Source of the DNA: Corynebacterium argentoratense DSM 44202
Lineage (GTDB): Bacteria; Actinomycetota; Actinomycetes; Mycobacteriales; Mycobacteriaceae
NCBI RefSeq assembly: GCF_000590555.1
Contig: NC_022198.1
Location: forward strand, 310,001-374,000
Direction of reading: 5' to 3'
Length of the DNA stretch: 64,000 nucleotides
The position numbers were made by a program, and so were the translations under genes. The notes below the pieces were generated by a model, which was not told the origin of the DNA, did no database searches, and worked only from the letters and a program-made list of their open reading frames with translations. This document shows, piece after piece, positions 28,848 through 38,240 of this stretch (position 1 is the stretch's first letter; each line of letters opens with the position of its first letter).

Positions 28848-29363
28848 ATGAATAACCCCACACCCCTCGTCGGCCTGATCATGGGCTCCGACTCCGACTG
28901 GGACACCGTCCAACCCGCCGCCGAAGTCCTCGCGGAATTTGGCATCCCCTTCGAAGTAGGGGTCGTCTCAGCCCACCGCACCCCTGCGCGCATGCTCGCC
29001 TACGCAGAACAAGCAGCCGACCGCGGACTGAAAGCCATCATCGCGTGCGCGGGCGGAGCAGCACACCTGCCCGGCATGGTCGCGGCAGCAACACCCCTGC
29101 CTGTCATCGGAATCCCCCGGGCACTCAAAGACCTCGACGGCATGGACTCTCTGCTGTCCATCGTCCAAATGCCCGCAGGAGTACCCGTCGCGACAGTATC
29201 CATCGGCGGAGCGAAAAACGCAGGCCTCCTGGCAGCACGAATTCTTGCCGCAGCCAACCCCGAACTGCTGCAGCAGATGAAAAACTACCAACAAAAAATG
29301 AACGACGAAGTGCTACGCAAAGACGAAGCACTCCGCCGTCGACTCACCGGTGGGCAAGACTAG
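28848..29363 (+). CDS. purE: N5-carboxyaminoimidazole ribonucleotide mutase
   Basis: This 171-residue enzyme of class I PurE type moves the carboxylate of N5-CAIR to carbon 4. [12 protein letters not shown] at the start, [10 protein letters not shown], and [11 protein letters not shown] are the active-site segments. Its last bases overlap the tusG stop on the other strand (stop codons share 29360-29363), leaving no terminator between the convergent genes. Confidence 0.96.
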   Translation: MNNPTPLVGLIMGSDSDWDTVQPAAEVLAEFGIPFEVGVVSAHRTPARMLAYAEQAADRGLKAIIACAGGAAHLPGMVAAATPLPVIGIPRALKDLDGMDSLLSIVQMPAGVPVATVSIGGAKNAGLLAARILAAANPELLQQMKNYQQKMNDEVLRKDEALRRRLTGGQD

Positions 29364-30226
29364 CTCTTCACACCACCAGCAGTAAGCCCCGCGACGATCC
29401 GGCGCTGGAATACAAGCACCATAATCACCAACGGAACCGTGACCAGCGCACCCGCCGCCATCGTCGCGGCATAAGGGAACTCGAAAGAACTCGGGCCCGA
29501 GAAGCGCGCAATCGCCACAGTCACCGGCTCAGTTGCATCACTGGACAACTGCTTGGCCAACATGAACTCGTTCCACGAAGCGATGAAGGCCAAAATTGCG
29601 GTGGTGAACAACGCTGGCGCAGCCAAAGGCAGCAACACCAAACGAAACGCCTGGAAACGGCTAGCGCCATCCACACGGGCGGCCTCTTCCAACTCCCACG
29701 GCAACTGCTTAAAAAAGCTAATCAAGGTGTAAATCGTTAGCGGCAGTGCAAAAGAAATATTCGGAATAATCAGCGCCTGGTAAGAACCAATCCACCCAAT
29801 GTCACTAAACAACTGAAACAGGGGAGTAACCAATGCGATGCCGGGAAACATTGACGCCGCGAGCACAATGCCCGTTACAATACCCTTGCCCCTAAAGTTC
29901 AAACGGGCCAAAGCATAGCCAGCAAAAACACCCACCAATACCGCAAGAACGGTAGTAACACCACCGACCAACAAAGAGTTGCCGATAGCCCTCAAAAAAT
30001 CATTACCCTTATCCGTTGACAGAGCATCAGCAAAATTCTGCAACGTGACATGCGTGGGCCACGGAGTCGTATCAAAGGTATGCGACTTATCCCTAAAAGC
30101 TGTCACCAACATCCAATAAAAAGGCGCCAAACCCCACACCAAAATAGCCACAACGCCCACATATGTGCGCACCATCGACGCACGCCCCCCACGACGCCGA
30201 CGAGCAGAAAAAGACACTTTAGACAT
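29360..30226 (-). CDS. tusG: Trehalose ABC importer permease TusG
   Basis: This 288-residue permease of the MalG/SugB class has six hydrophobic helices and the ABC-interaction loop [14 protein letters not shown] (about residues 190-203). With TusF, TusE and TusK it imports trehalose, which mycolate-making bacteria recycle after mycolyl transfer. Gene order tusK-tusE-tusF-tusG matches the C. glutamicum Tus and M. tuberculosis LpqY-SugABC systems. ATG 30226 follows AAAGG by nine bases; GTG 30229 is a possible alternative. Confidence 0.88.
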   Translation of the reverse strand: MSKVSFSARRRRGGRASMVRTYVGVVAILVWGLAPFYWMLVTAFRDKSHTFDTTPWPTHVTLQNFADALSTDKGNDFLRAIGNSLLVGGVTTVLAVLVGVFAGYALARLNFRGKGIVTGIVLAASMFPGIALVTPLFQLFSDIGWIGSYQALIIPNISFALPLTIYTLISFFKQLPWELEEAARVDGASRFQAFRLVLLPLAAPALFTTAILAFIASWNEFMLAKQLSSDATEPVTVAIARFSGPSSFEFPYAATMAAGALVTVPLVIMVLVFQRRIVAGLTAGGVKS

Positions 30227-30238
30227 CACGCAACACCT

Positions 30239-31237
30239 TTAACCCTTAAGCTCAACGACACTCGGGCCAGACGGCAACGAATGCTTTACCTGTGGACGCG
30301 CAGTCGACGTGCGGCGCGTAGCCCCCGCGACGTCAGCACCCAAAAACTTCACCATGACGAACGCCACGGCAAAAATGAATAGAAACACCAACGTCGACAG
30401 CGCAGAAGCCGAATTGAAATGCCCCTGGCGCATATCCTCAACCACCAATTGGCTAATAGTCGCAGTAGGCGCATTTGAACTAGCCGACACCAAAATCACC
30501 GGCAAGTCGTACATGCGCAAAGCATCCAAGGTTCGGAACAACACAGCCACCATCAGCGCAGGCTTCACCAAAGGCAAAGTAATCGACCGGAACATTTGCC
30601 ACGTCGACGCTCCATCGACCCGAGCTGCTTCGTACACACCCCGCGGAATCATCTGCAGACCAGCCAAAATTAGCAACGCCATAAAGGGGGTGGTCTTCCA
30701 CACATCCGCCACAATCACAGCAGTACGAGCAGCCCACGGGTCAGTCGTCCACCCAATGTCAGTACCCAAAAGAGAATTCACGATGCCACGGGGAGCGAAA
30801 ATGAACTGCCACAGCTTCGCCGTCACAGCCGTCGGGATAGCCCACGGCACCAACACAGCAGCCCTCAACAAGCCGCGCCCGCGGAACTCTTTGTTCATCA
30901 CCGTCGCCATCCAAAAACCCAACACCGTTTCCAAGGCGACAGTCACAACCGCGAAGAAAATAGTGATCCGGACCGCCGGCCAAAAATCAGAAGCGATCAC
31001 ACCCGACGGGCAGGTGCCAACCTCGCCGCTGGCGGTCATACACCGCTGAGTCAACCAGTAAATATAGTGATCAAAGCCCGCAAAACCGCTCTCGGTAAAC
31101 ATCCCGGTGACAGGATCAAGGGCCTTATCATCGTGGAAGGACAACCATATGGCCCGGGTGATCGGGTAGCCAATCACCACCGCCAGCACAAGCAGCGTGG
31201 GGGCGATGAGCAGCGCAGCTGAACGCGACTGTTTCAT
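30239..31237 (-). CDS. tusF: Trehalose ABC importer permease TusF
   Basis: This 332-residue permease of the MalF/SugA class has six to seven hydrophobic helices, and its coupling loop is [14 protein letters not shown]. An extended periplasmic segment with two Cys (QRCMTASGEVGTC) between the first helices may form a disulfide. The end of the gene is 12 bases from tusG. ATG 31237 has TAGGGT 7 bases before it, so tusFG may also start from a leaderless promoter downstream of the hairpin at 31303-31333. Confidence 0.88.
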   Translation of the reverse strand: MKQSRSAALLIAPTLLVLAVVIGYPITRAIWLSFHDDKALDPVTGMFTESGFAGFDHYIYWLTQRCMTASGEVGTCPSGVIASDFWPAVRITIFFAVVTVALETVLGFWMATVMNKEFRGRGLLRAAVLVPWAIPTAVTAKLWQFIFAPRGIVNSLLGTDIGWTTDPWAARTAVIVADVWKTTPFMALLILAGLQMIPRGVYEAARVDGASTWQMFRSITLPLVKPALMVAVLFRTLDALRMYDLPVILVSASSNAPTATISQLVVEDMRQGHFNSASALSTLVFLFIFAVAFVMVKFLGADVAGATRRTSTARPQVKHSLPSGPSVVELKG

Positions 31238-31302
31238 GCCCTCCACCCTACCGCGTGGCCAGCCGTAACCCGGGTAACAACATTCCCTCTATAGCAAGCT
31301 AA

Positions 31303-31333
31303 AAGCCCTGCTCCGAACAGTGGAGCAGGGCTT
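31303..31333 (-). terminator. Perfect hairpin between tusE and tusF
   Basis: A 12-bp perfect stem (31303-31314/31322-31333) is followed on the minus strand by TTTTAG. In binding-protein operons such hairpins often stabilise the upstream message or partly terminate, giving more substrate-binding protein than permease. Confidence 0.75.
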
Positions 31334-31360
31334 AAAAAACCTGAGGTTGCGTGCGAGGCG

Positions 31361-32629
31361 CTACTTGGATGCGTTCTCGATCGCAGCCTTCATGTCCTTG
31401 GTGGCGTCCTCAACGCTCTTGTCACCAGTGATAGCGGCGTAAGCGTTGTCCTGAATAGCCTTGGAGATCGCCGGGTAGAACGGAGACACCGGGCGCGGTG
31501 CAGCGTTTTCCAGGGAGGTCTTCAGGGCAGGCAGGTAGGGGAACTTCTCAACCAGAGCATTGTCGTCGTAGATGCTTGCCAACACCGGCGGGAAAGCAGC
31601 CTCGGCGAAGGAAGTCTGGTTCTCCTTGTTCACGATGAACTTCATGAAGTCCAGAGCGGTTGCCTTGTGCTTGGAGTTGACATTGATGGCGTTGTTGTAA
31701 CCGCCCAGGGTGGAGGTACCAACACCGTCCTTGCCGACCAGCGGCTGGACTTCGAACTTGCCATTGGTGGCCTCGGACTCAACAGCGTTGTCGTACATGT
31801 AGGGCCAGTTGATGGCGAAGGCAGTATCGCCAGCCACGAACGCAAGGTTGGTTTCTTCCTCGGTGGTGGCGGTGGCGGACTTGGCGATGACGCCGTCCTT
31901 GTAGCCATCAACCAAAGCCCGGAGGCCAGCCTGGGAATCAGGGGAATCGACGGTGATTTCTTCACCGCCGAGGACGCTGCCGCCCCAGCCTTCCATGAAG
32001 TCGGTGGTGTTGACGGTCAGGCCCTCGTACTGCTTGAGCTGGAGCAGCAGGCAGTCCTTGTCCTTAACCTCGCCACAAGCATCGACCAGATCCTGCCACT
32101 TTTCCGGAGCGTTGGGTGCAAGCTCGGTGTTGCGGAACAGCAGCTGACCGTTGGTGTTCTGCGGCAGGGCGTAGAGGGTGTCCTTGTAGGTGGCGGAGTC
32201 AACAGTCGGCTGCAGCAGATCGCTGGTGTCTACCTTGAGGTCGCCGGTCAGGGGAGCGATCCACTGGTTAGCGGCGAACTCTGCGGTCCAGACGACGTCG
32301 AGTGCCATGACATCGTAGTCGTCCTTCTTAGCCTGCAGGGACTGAACAAGGGTTTCGCGCTGGGCGTCGGCCTCACCGGCTAGCTCCTTGAGCTCAACCT
32401 TTTCGTCAGGGTGTTCTGCGTTCCACTTTTCAATGATCGGGATGATCTTGTCAGTGTCGTTCTTACCCATTGCGAAGGTGATGGGGCCGCGGTCCGCGGT
32501 GCCTTCGGATGCCTTGCTGTCCGTTGCGGGAGCAGAGCTGCTGTTGTCGCTGGAGCAACTAGCGAGGAACAGTCCACCCACGAGGGTGGTGGCTGCGACG
32601 GCGCGGAACATCTTGCGGTTGGTCTTCAT
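31361..32629 (-). CDS. tusE: Trehalose-binding lipoprotein TusE
   Basis: This 422-residue substrate-binding lipoprotein is anchored by the lipobox LFLASC near residue 23 and has a Ser-rich linker. The family-1 binding-protein body includes ITFAMGKND, VMALDVVWTAEFA, LYALPQNTNGQLLF and ANSK-type end helices. It would present trehalose to TusFG. I chose MKTNRK at 32629 as a normal signal peptide start; the longer frame adds acidic residues that would spoil the signal. A gap of 85 bases separates it from tusK. Confidence 0.88.
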   Translation of the reverse strand: MKTNRKMFRAVAATTLVGGLFLASCSSDNSSSAPATDSKASEGTADRGPITFAMGKNDTDKIIPIIEKWNAEHPDEKVELKELAGEADAQRETLVQSLQAKKDDYDVMALDVVWTAEFAANQWIAPLTGDLKVDTSDLLQPTVDSATYKDTLYALPQNTNGQLLFRNTELAPNAPEKWQDLVDACGEVKDKDCLLLQLKQYEGLTVNTTDFMEGWGGSVLGGEEITVDSPDSQAGLRALVDGYKDGVIAKSATATTEEETNLAFVAGDTAFAINWPYMYDNAVESEATNGKFEVQPLVGKDGVGTSTLGGYNNAINVNSKHKATALDFMKFIVNKENQTSFAEAAFPPVLASIYDDNALVEKFPYLPALKTSLENAAPRPVSPFYPAISKAIQDNAYAAITGDKSVEDATKDMKAAIENASK

Positions 32630-32714
32630 AGGTTCTTCTTCCCACTCGACGCGCGGCAACCATGGTCGTGTGACCTAGGCGCTGCTAAATGGATGCTTGT
32701 GAGCAAGCTTAGCG

Positions 32715-33776
32715 TCAGGCGTCGACTCGGACACCGGTTTCGGGGTTAAAGAAGTGTGCGTGTGCGTGATCGAACTTAAACTGCAGCTCAGTGCCCGGCG
32801 CAGGTGAGGGGCCAGAATGCAGCTTCGCCACGATAGTGAGATCCCCACCCCCGGATGGGTGGGCATAGACGTAGCTTTCGGAACCTAGCTCTTCCACAAT
32901 ATCGACAACGACGTCGAGGGAAACCCCCTCAGACCCAGTGCCCGCAGAGGCAGCAGGTTCGCCAGCAGCGCTGGGATCAACCACGCGCACATGCTCGGGG
33001 CGCACACCCATGATGACCTGGCCGAGGGACGGATGTTCGGAGGGCATCAACGACATCGACGGCGAACCAATAAAGGACGCCACGAAAGCATTCGCTGGGC
33101 GATCATAGAGCTCACGCGGCGGAGCTACTTGCTGAAGCTCTCCGTCTTTGAGCACCGCTACACGATCACCCATCGTCATGGCCTCAACCTGATCGTGGGT
33201 GACATAAATGGTGGTGGTGCCCAGGCGGCGCTGCAATGCAGCCAGCTCGGTACGGGTCTGCACGCGTAGCTGCGCATCCAGGTTACTCAGCGGCTCGTCC
33301 ATCAAAAACACTTTGGGGTTGCGCACGATCGCTCGTCCCATGGCGACACGCTGCCGCTGGCCACCGGACAAATCCTTCGGCCTGCGATCAAGGTAGGGGG
33401 TGAGGCCCAAAAGCTCCGCAGCCTCCGCGACTTTGCGTTCAATCACTGACTTGTCTTCACCCGCGAGCTTAAGGGCGAAGGCCATGTTCCCGGCCACAGT
33501 CATGTGCGGGTACAAGGCATAGTTTTGGAACACCATGGCGATGTCCCGCTGGGCAGGCTCCCACCCGGTGACGTCTTCGCCATCGATGTAGATCGCGCCG
33601 GATTCCACCTCTTCCAACCCCGCGATAGCCCTCAGCGAGGTGGACTTTCCGCAGCCGGATGGGCCCACTAACACCAGAAACTCCCCATCGGGTATCGACA
33701 GATTAAGCCCCTCAACGGTGGGGGAGTCCGCCCCGGGGTAACGGATGGTGACATTGTCGAAGCGCACTTCAGCCAT
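32715..33776 (-). CDS. tusK: Trehalose ABC importer ATPase TusK
   Basis: This 353-residue MsiK/UgpC-type ATPase has Walker A GPSGCGKST, the Q loop FQNYALYPHMTV, signature LSGGQRQR, Walker B VFLMDEPLSNLD and switch THDQVEAM. The C-terminal regulatory TOBE-like domain follows at about residue 235. I chose ATG 33776 with a TACTCT hexamer 7 bases before it. It is the first gene of the tus block, and its start is 14 bases from the end of the TIGR03089 gene upstream. Confidence 0.88.
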   Translation of the reverse strand: MAEVRFDNVTIRYPGADSPTVEGLNLSIPDGEFLVLVGPSGCGKSTSLRAIAGLEEVESGAIYIDGEDVTGWEPAQRDIAMVFQNYALYPHMTVAGNMAFALKLAGEDKSVIERKVAEAAELLGLTPYLDRRPKDLSGGQRQRVAMGRAIVRNPKVFLMDEPLSNLDAQLRVQTRTELAALQRRLGTTTIYVTHDQVEAMTMGDRVAVLKDGELQQVAPPRELYDRPANAFVASFIGSPSMSLMPSEHPSLGQVIMGVRPEHVRVVDPSAAGEPAASAGTGSEGVSLDVVVDIVEELGSESYVYAHPSGGGDLTIVAKLHSGPSPAPGTELQFKFDHAHAHFFNPETGVRVDA

Positions 33777-33789
33777 GTGCTTTAGAGTA

Positions 33790-34431
33790 TCAACACTTTT
33801 CAGCTTCGCGGATGTGGCGCAGGCGTTGCTCGCTGACCTCACCGTCACTAAGCACGGTCACCGCTGAACCACCCGCAGCAATCGGAAGGATAATGACGTC
33901 GCGGAATGTCGCCGCATCCGACCATCCACAGGACAGCACGCGCCGCCCAGGGCAGTCGTTCGTCGTCCCGACAAGATCAGGCAACGGTTGGCACGCGTGC
34001 GGGTAGTGGTCAGGATAAGTGCGCACGAGGGGGAAGAAATCCTCGGCCCACTGGGGCAGCGAACCGCCAGTTTCGGTGACCCCCAAGCCCAGCGGATGAT
34101 CGCTGATCACGGCGACCATCTCGGCGTCATCACTAGAAAACGTGTCAACCTGCTGGGCGCTGATAAACGTCAGTGCCTGGGGCTGATCAACAATGTGCAT
34201 GCCTGCCTTCAACGCGCCAAGGGCGATCACGGCATAGGCCCAGCCGTTGGGCAGCAACATCCCAACGCTGTCGCCCGGTTCGAGGTCGTATTCGTCGCGC
34301 AGCATGTTCGCCACTTTGGAGGCCCAGTTGTCCAGAGTGGCGCCGGAAAAATCTAGGCGGCTGCCGTCTACTTCGTTATACACCGTCAGGCGAGGCGTGC
34401 TGAGGTCATCTAGGTGGCTGAGGAAACTCAT
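33790..34431 (-). CDS. TIGR03089 family protein, reduced acyl-adenylate-type enzyme
   Basis: This 213-residue protein belongs to TIGR03089, conserved next to LCP ligases in mycolate actinobacteria. The text from LDFSGATLDNWASKVANML to LLPNGWAYAVIALGALKAGM looks like the N-terminal part of AMP-forming acyl-CoA ligases. The catalytic P-loop, the A3/A5 motifs and the C-terminal lid are absent. It probably does not adenylate, and its role is unknown. It lies upstream of tusK and downstream of lcpA, in the same direction. Confidence 0.85.
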   Translation of the reverse strand: MSFLSHLDDLSTPRLTVYNEVDGSRLDFSGATLDNWASKVANMLRDEYDLEPGDSVGMLLPNGWAYAVIALGALKAGMHIVDQPQALTFISAQQVDTFSSDDAEMVAVISDHPLGLGVTETGGSLPQWAEDFFPLVRTYPDHYPHACQPLPDLVGTTNDCPGRRVLSCGWSDAATFRDVIILPIAAGGSAVTVLSDGEVSEQRLRHIREAEKC

Positions 34432-34485
34432 GCACCACAGCTTAGTTGCGGGGTGTCCCCGTGCCCCGCCGGACTACATGAACGG

Positions 34486-36114
34486 TCAGTTCACGCAGCG
34501 TGGGCCGTCACCGCCGGCGCTGATGGTGGGGGAGACAATTTCTTCCTCAGTGCCCGGAATACCAGCAACCGTCCCGCTGCCGGCACTGCCATCAGTGGCG
34601 GAATCATCGACAGCCTGGAACTCTTCAGAGTTTGCGACCTTCTGGTCGTTGGCAATGGGGCCGTTGTAGTCAGCTGCCGCGACAACCACAGCTTCGCCCT
34701 TTTCCAGCGAACCCGTGACGACGATCGGCACGTTGCCCAACGTGCGGGCAAGGTCTTTGACCAGAGGATCATCCGCGTCGGCGGTGAGCACTTGCGTTTC
34801 GGCATACAAACCAGCGGGGGCGTTTCCGATATCACCGATCTGGTAGCCCTTCTTCTGCAACGCGGTGCCGATGCGCGAGGCCATGCCCGTGGTGGTGGAA
34901 GCGTTAAGGACGTGCACATCCAAGCCCAGGATTGGGTCAGCTGGGGTGTCTTCCTTATTTCCCTTATTGTTCTTGTCGTTCTTCTGCTCCGCGTTCTCCT
35001 TGGGGCCGAGCAGATCGCGGAAGAATTCGTGCACCTGATCAGAATCCACGGTGACGACGCTTTCGCCATAGTCGCCAACGCCGTCGATGCTGGTCACCGG
35101 GATGGTGTTGAACTGAACATTGCCACCGGCGAGGTTTGACAATTGGGTGGCCAGGCCCATGATGTCCCAGTCGGAGTCAATGGTCAGCGAACGGCGCGCG
35201 GCGTCACCAAGCTCGTTGAGCTTTGAAGGATTAGACAGCGTGTTTGTCGACAGCACGGAGTTCACCAGAGAAGCCATGTACGCCTGCTGGCGGACGATGC
35301 GGTCGAGGTCACCGCGCGGAAGACCGTGGCGCTGGCGGACGAACGACAAGGCGTCTGGGCCGTTGAGGCGCTGGCGACCGGCGGGGAAGTTCGCGCCGGA
35401 GAATTCGTCGTTGACGGCCTCGTTCAGGCACACATCAACGCCGCCGACAGCATCGGTGAGCAGCACGAAGCCCAGCAAACCAACTTCGGCATAGCGGTCG
35501 ACCGTGATGCCCGTCAGATCACTGATTGCACTGATGAGGGCTTGGCGGCCGGCCTGCTTGGATTGGTTTTCCAGCTTGGTTTCGTCAGTGAGGCCGGAAT
35601 CGAAGAGCTCAGCTTTTTTGTCCGACTTGTGCGCCCCGTAGACACCGTTGATTTTCATGTTGCCGAATTCGTCGTCATGAATGTAGGTGTCGCGGGGAAT
35701 GGAGATCGCGGTGGCAGAGGAACCATCGTTGGGCACGCGGATGACCATGAGAGTGTCGGTGTTTTCGTTTTCCTCATCGCCCGCGCGCAGAATCTCGATT
35801 TCCTGCGGTGACAGGGGGTTGCCTTGAGCATCGGTGCGAGAGTCGATACCGACGAGCAAAATATCCAAGGCGCCGTCGGCTGCGTGGCCGAATTTAGAGC
35901 CTTTGCCTCCACCGAGGCTGAGGTCGTGGGCGGTGTTGGTGACTGACCCGAAGACGGAGTAGCCGAAACCGGATAGTGCCAGTACGACGACGGCGAGGAA
36001 TGCGAGGACAGCACGCACGCCTTTCGGGCCGGTTTGTCGCACCGCAGCGTCGACGGACGGTGGCGCTTGGATGGCGCGTGTCCGGCGTTGGGAGGTGGGG
36101 CGGTCGTCACTCAC
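34486..36114 (-). CDS. lcpA: LytR-CpsA-Psr (LCP) family ligase
   Basis: This 542-residue membrane enzyme joins arabinogalactan to peptidoglycan in corynebacteria. One membrane segment lies at about residues 35-55. The LCP domain from about 80 shows ILLVGIDSR, NTDTLMVIRV, SIPRDTYI and LSFVRQRHGL, with the Arg residues that bind pyrophosphate. A linker rich in Asn/Lys and a LytR_C domain (VHVLNASTTTGMA) end the protein. I chose GTG 36114, as GGAGA lies 8 bases upstream; the ORF start at 36222 lies upstream of a TATACT -10 (complement of 36180-36185). Confidence 0.9.
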   Translation of the reverse strand: MSDDRPTSQRRTRAIQAPPSVDAAVRQTGPKGVRAVLAFLAVVVLALSGFGYSVFGSVTNTAHDLSLGGGKGSKFGHAADGALDILLVGIDSRTDAQGNPLSPQEIEILRAGDEENENTDTLMVIRVPNDGSSATAISIPRDTYIHDDEFGNMKINGVYGAHKSDKKAELFDSGLTDETKLENQSKQAGRQALISAISDLTGITVDRYAEVGLLGFVLLTDAVGGVDVCLNEAVNDEFSGANFPAGRQRLNGPDALSFVRQRHGLPRGDLDRIVRQQAYMASLVNSVLSTNTLSNPSKLNELGDAARRSLTIDSDWDIMGLATQLSNLAGGNVQFNTIPVTSIDGVGDYGESVVTVDSDQVHEFFRDLLGPKENAEQKNDKNNKGNKEDTPADPILGLDVHVLNASTTTGMASRIGTALQKKGYQIGDIGNAPAGLYAETQVLTADADDPLVKDLARTLGNVPIVVTGSLEKGEAVVVAAADYNGPIANDQKVANSEEFQAVDDSATDGSAGSGTVAGIPGTEEEIVSPTISAGGDGPRCVN

Positions 36115-36250
36115 GGTGAAAGTCTCCAGGTCGTGCTGTGTTCTGCTACCGCGGCTAGGGCGGTGCGGTTGACACATGGAGTATACAGTGCAGGCCGGTT
36201 TAGGCCGGGTTAGCTTAAACATCGCCGCGGGAGTCTATACGCTGTGAAGG

Positions 36251-37159
36251 GTGAATAACCCTTCGAAAGCGCCTTTGGCGGTCGTGACCGTCACCTATTC
36301 TCCAGGTGAGTACCTGGATGCCTTCGCCGCGTCTATACCAGAGGCAACCGAGCGGGATGTGCTGCTCGTGATGGCCGACAATGGTTCGGTTGATGGTTCC
36401 CCGGAAGCTGCCGAGCGCCGCTACCAGTGGGCTGAGTTCCTGCCGACGGGCGGCAACATTGGTTACGGTGCAGCTATTAACTGTGCGGTGCGTTCTTTGA
36501 AGCCTCGGGTCGAGCGGTGCGAAATTGACGGTGAGTTTTTCCTCATTTCCAACCCGGATGTGCTCTTTTCCCCCGGAAGCATTGATGCGCTTATTGACGC
36601 CGCGTCGAGGCACCCGGGCGCCGCGTCTTTCGGCCCATATATTAAGGAAGAGGACGGCAGCGCGTATCCTTCGGCGCGCGCGGTGCCGACGTTGGGCAAT
36701 GGTATCGGGCATGCGTTGTTGTCTGGGGTGTGGCCGTCGAATCCGTGGACTCGGGCGTACAAGGCTGACCAGGATATGACTGTGGAGCATGAGGCCGGAT
36801 GGCTGTCGGGTTCCTGCTTGTTGGTGCGCTGGGATGCCTTTGAGGCGATAGGTGGTTTCGACGAGCGCTACTTCATGTACATGGAGGATGTTGATTTGGG
36901 GGATCGTTTCGGCCGCGCGGGTTGGTCGAATGTGTTTGTTCCTTCCTCTGTCATCGAGCACGCTAAGGGACATGTGGCTGGTGAGCATCCGGAGTTGATG
37001 CTGCCGGCGCACCATGAGAGCGCGTATCGTTTTCAGGCGGACCGCTACCCAGCCGTGTGGCACTTTCCCTTGAGGGCCGCGTTGTGGTTGGGTTTGAAGT
37101 GCCGCGCAACCTTGGCTGTTGCCTCTGCACGGCTTCGCAGGACTTTAAGGAGAAATTGA
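36251..37159 (+). CDS. wbbL: Rhamnosyltransferase WbbL
   Basis: This 302-residue GT2 glycosyltransferase adds rhamnose to the decaprenyl-PP-GlcNAc linkage unit of arabinogalactan. It has VVTVTYSPGEYL and ADNGSVDGSPE at the start, the DXD-like region SNPDVLF, the acceptor segment WLSGSCLLVRWDAF and YFMYMEDVDLGDRF. The GTG start at 36251 follows TACGCT by 7 bases. It stands divergent to lcpA and one base before the nucleotidyltransferase, as in M. tuberculosis (wbbL1-manB). The rhamnose synthesis gene rmlD is not in between. Confidence 0.92.
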   Translation: MNNPSKAPLAVVTVTYSPGEYLDAFAASIPEATERDVLLVMADNGSVDGSPEAAERRYQWAEFLPTGGNIGYGAAINCAVRSLKPRVERCEIDGEFFLISNPDVLFSPGSIDALIDAASRHPGAASFGPYIKEEDGSAYPSARAVPTLGNGIGHALLSGVWPSNPWTRAYKADQDMTVEHEAGWLSGSCLLVRWDAFEAIGGFDERYFMYMEDVDLGDRFGRAGWSNVFVPSSVIEHAKGHVAGEHPELMLPAHHESAYRFQADRYPAVWHFPLRAALWLGLKCRATLAVASARLRRTLRRN

Positions 37160-37160
37160 G

Positions 37161-38240
37161 ATGGATATTGCATCGCGTACCGACGCTGTCATTTTGGTCG
37201 GCGGGAAGGGCACGCGGCTGCGTCCGTTGACCGTGTCGACTCCGAAGCCGATGCTCCCGGTCGCTAACGCACCTTTTCTCAAGCACCTGCTTGGCCGCAT
37301 TAAGGCTGCGGGGATTACCCACGTTGTGTTGGGTACGTCCTATCATGCTGAGGTTTTCGAAGAGTACTTCGGCGATGGTTCCGAACTCGGCCTCGAGATT
37401 GAGTATGTCGTTGAGGAAACTGCGCTGGGCACGGGCGGGGCGATCCGGAACGTGTATGACCGTTTGCGTAACGACAACGTGATGGTCTTTAACGGTGATG
37501 TGCTTGGGGGCACGGATCTGTCGAAGGTGCTCGCTACCCATGAGGAAAAGCAGGCGGATGTGACCTTGCATTTGGTTCGGGTGCCTGATGCGCGCGCGTT
37601 TGGTTGCGTGCCGACTGATTGTGATGGCCGCGTTATTGAGTTTTTGGAAAAGACGATGGATCCGCCGACCGATCAGATTAATGCTGGTTGCTACGTGTTC
37701 CGCCGTTCGATTATCGAGCAAATCCCTGCCCGTCGTGTGGTGAGTGTGGAACGCGAAGTGTTCCCGCGTCTTTTGGAAGAAGACGCCCGCGTGTTTGGCT
37801 ATGTCGATAACGCGTATTGGCGTGACATGGGTACTCCGGAGGATTTCGTCCGGGGTAGCTCTGATTTGGTTCGGGGCATTGCGCCGTCTCCTCTGCTGGA
37901 GGGCCGCACGGGGGAGTGCCTTGTGGATGAGGCTGCCGGTGTGAAGGACGGCGTGTGGCTTCTGGGTGGTACGACGGTTGGTCGTGGCACGGAGATCGGT
38001 GCGGGTTGTCGTATTGATGACTCTGTCATTTTTGACGGCGTGACGGTTGAGCCCGGCGCCTACATCAAGGATTCGATTATTTCTTCTGGTGTGCACATTG
38101 GCGCTAACGCGCGAATTGTTGACGCCGTGATCGGTGAAGGTGCGCAGATTGGTGCGCGCTGCGAGTTGCGCAACGGGATGCGCGTGTGGCCCGGGGTTGT
38201 CATTCCGGACGCAGGTATTCGTTTTAGTACCGACGCTTAA
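37161..38240 (+). CDS. manC: Mannose-1-phosphate guanylyltransferase
   Basis: This 359-residue nucleotidyltransferase makes GDP-mannose for lipomannan and phosphatidylinositol mannosides. The signature LVGGKGTRLRPLT is near residue 12, PKPMLPVANAP follows, VFNGDVLGG carries the metal-binding Asp, and a left-handed beta-helix of hexapeptide repeats fills the C-terminus (about 265-340). M. tuberculosis calls the counterpart ManB (Rv3264c). A closely related RmlA-type sugar-nucleotide role cannot be excluded from sequence alone, but position beside pmm and manA supports mannose. Confidence 0.85.
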   Translation: MDIASRTDAVILVGGKGTRLRPLTVSTPKPMLPVANAPFLKHLLGRIKAAGITHVVLGTSYHAEVFEEYFGDGSELGLEIEYVVEETALGTGGAIRNVYDRLRNDNVMVFNGDVLGGTDLSKVLATHEEKQADVTLHLVRVPDARAFGCVPTDCDGRVIEFLEKTMDPPTDQINAGCYVFRRSIIEQIPARRVVSVEREVFPRLLEEDARVFGYVDNAYWRDMGTPEDFVRGSSDLVRGIAPSPLLEGRTGECLVDEAAGVKDGVWLLGGTTVGRGTEIGAGCRIDDSVIFDGVTVEPGAYIKDSIISSGVHIGANARIVDAVIGEGAQIGARCELRNGMRVWPGVVIPDAGIRFSTDA

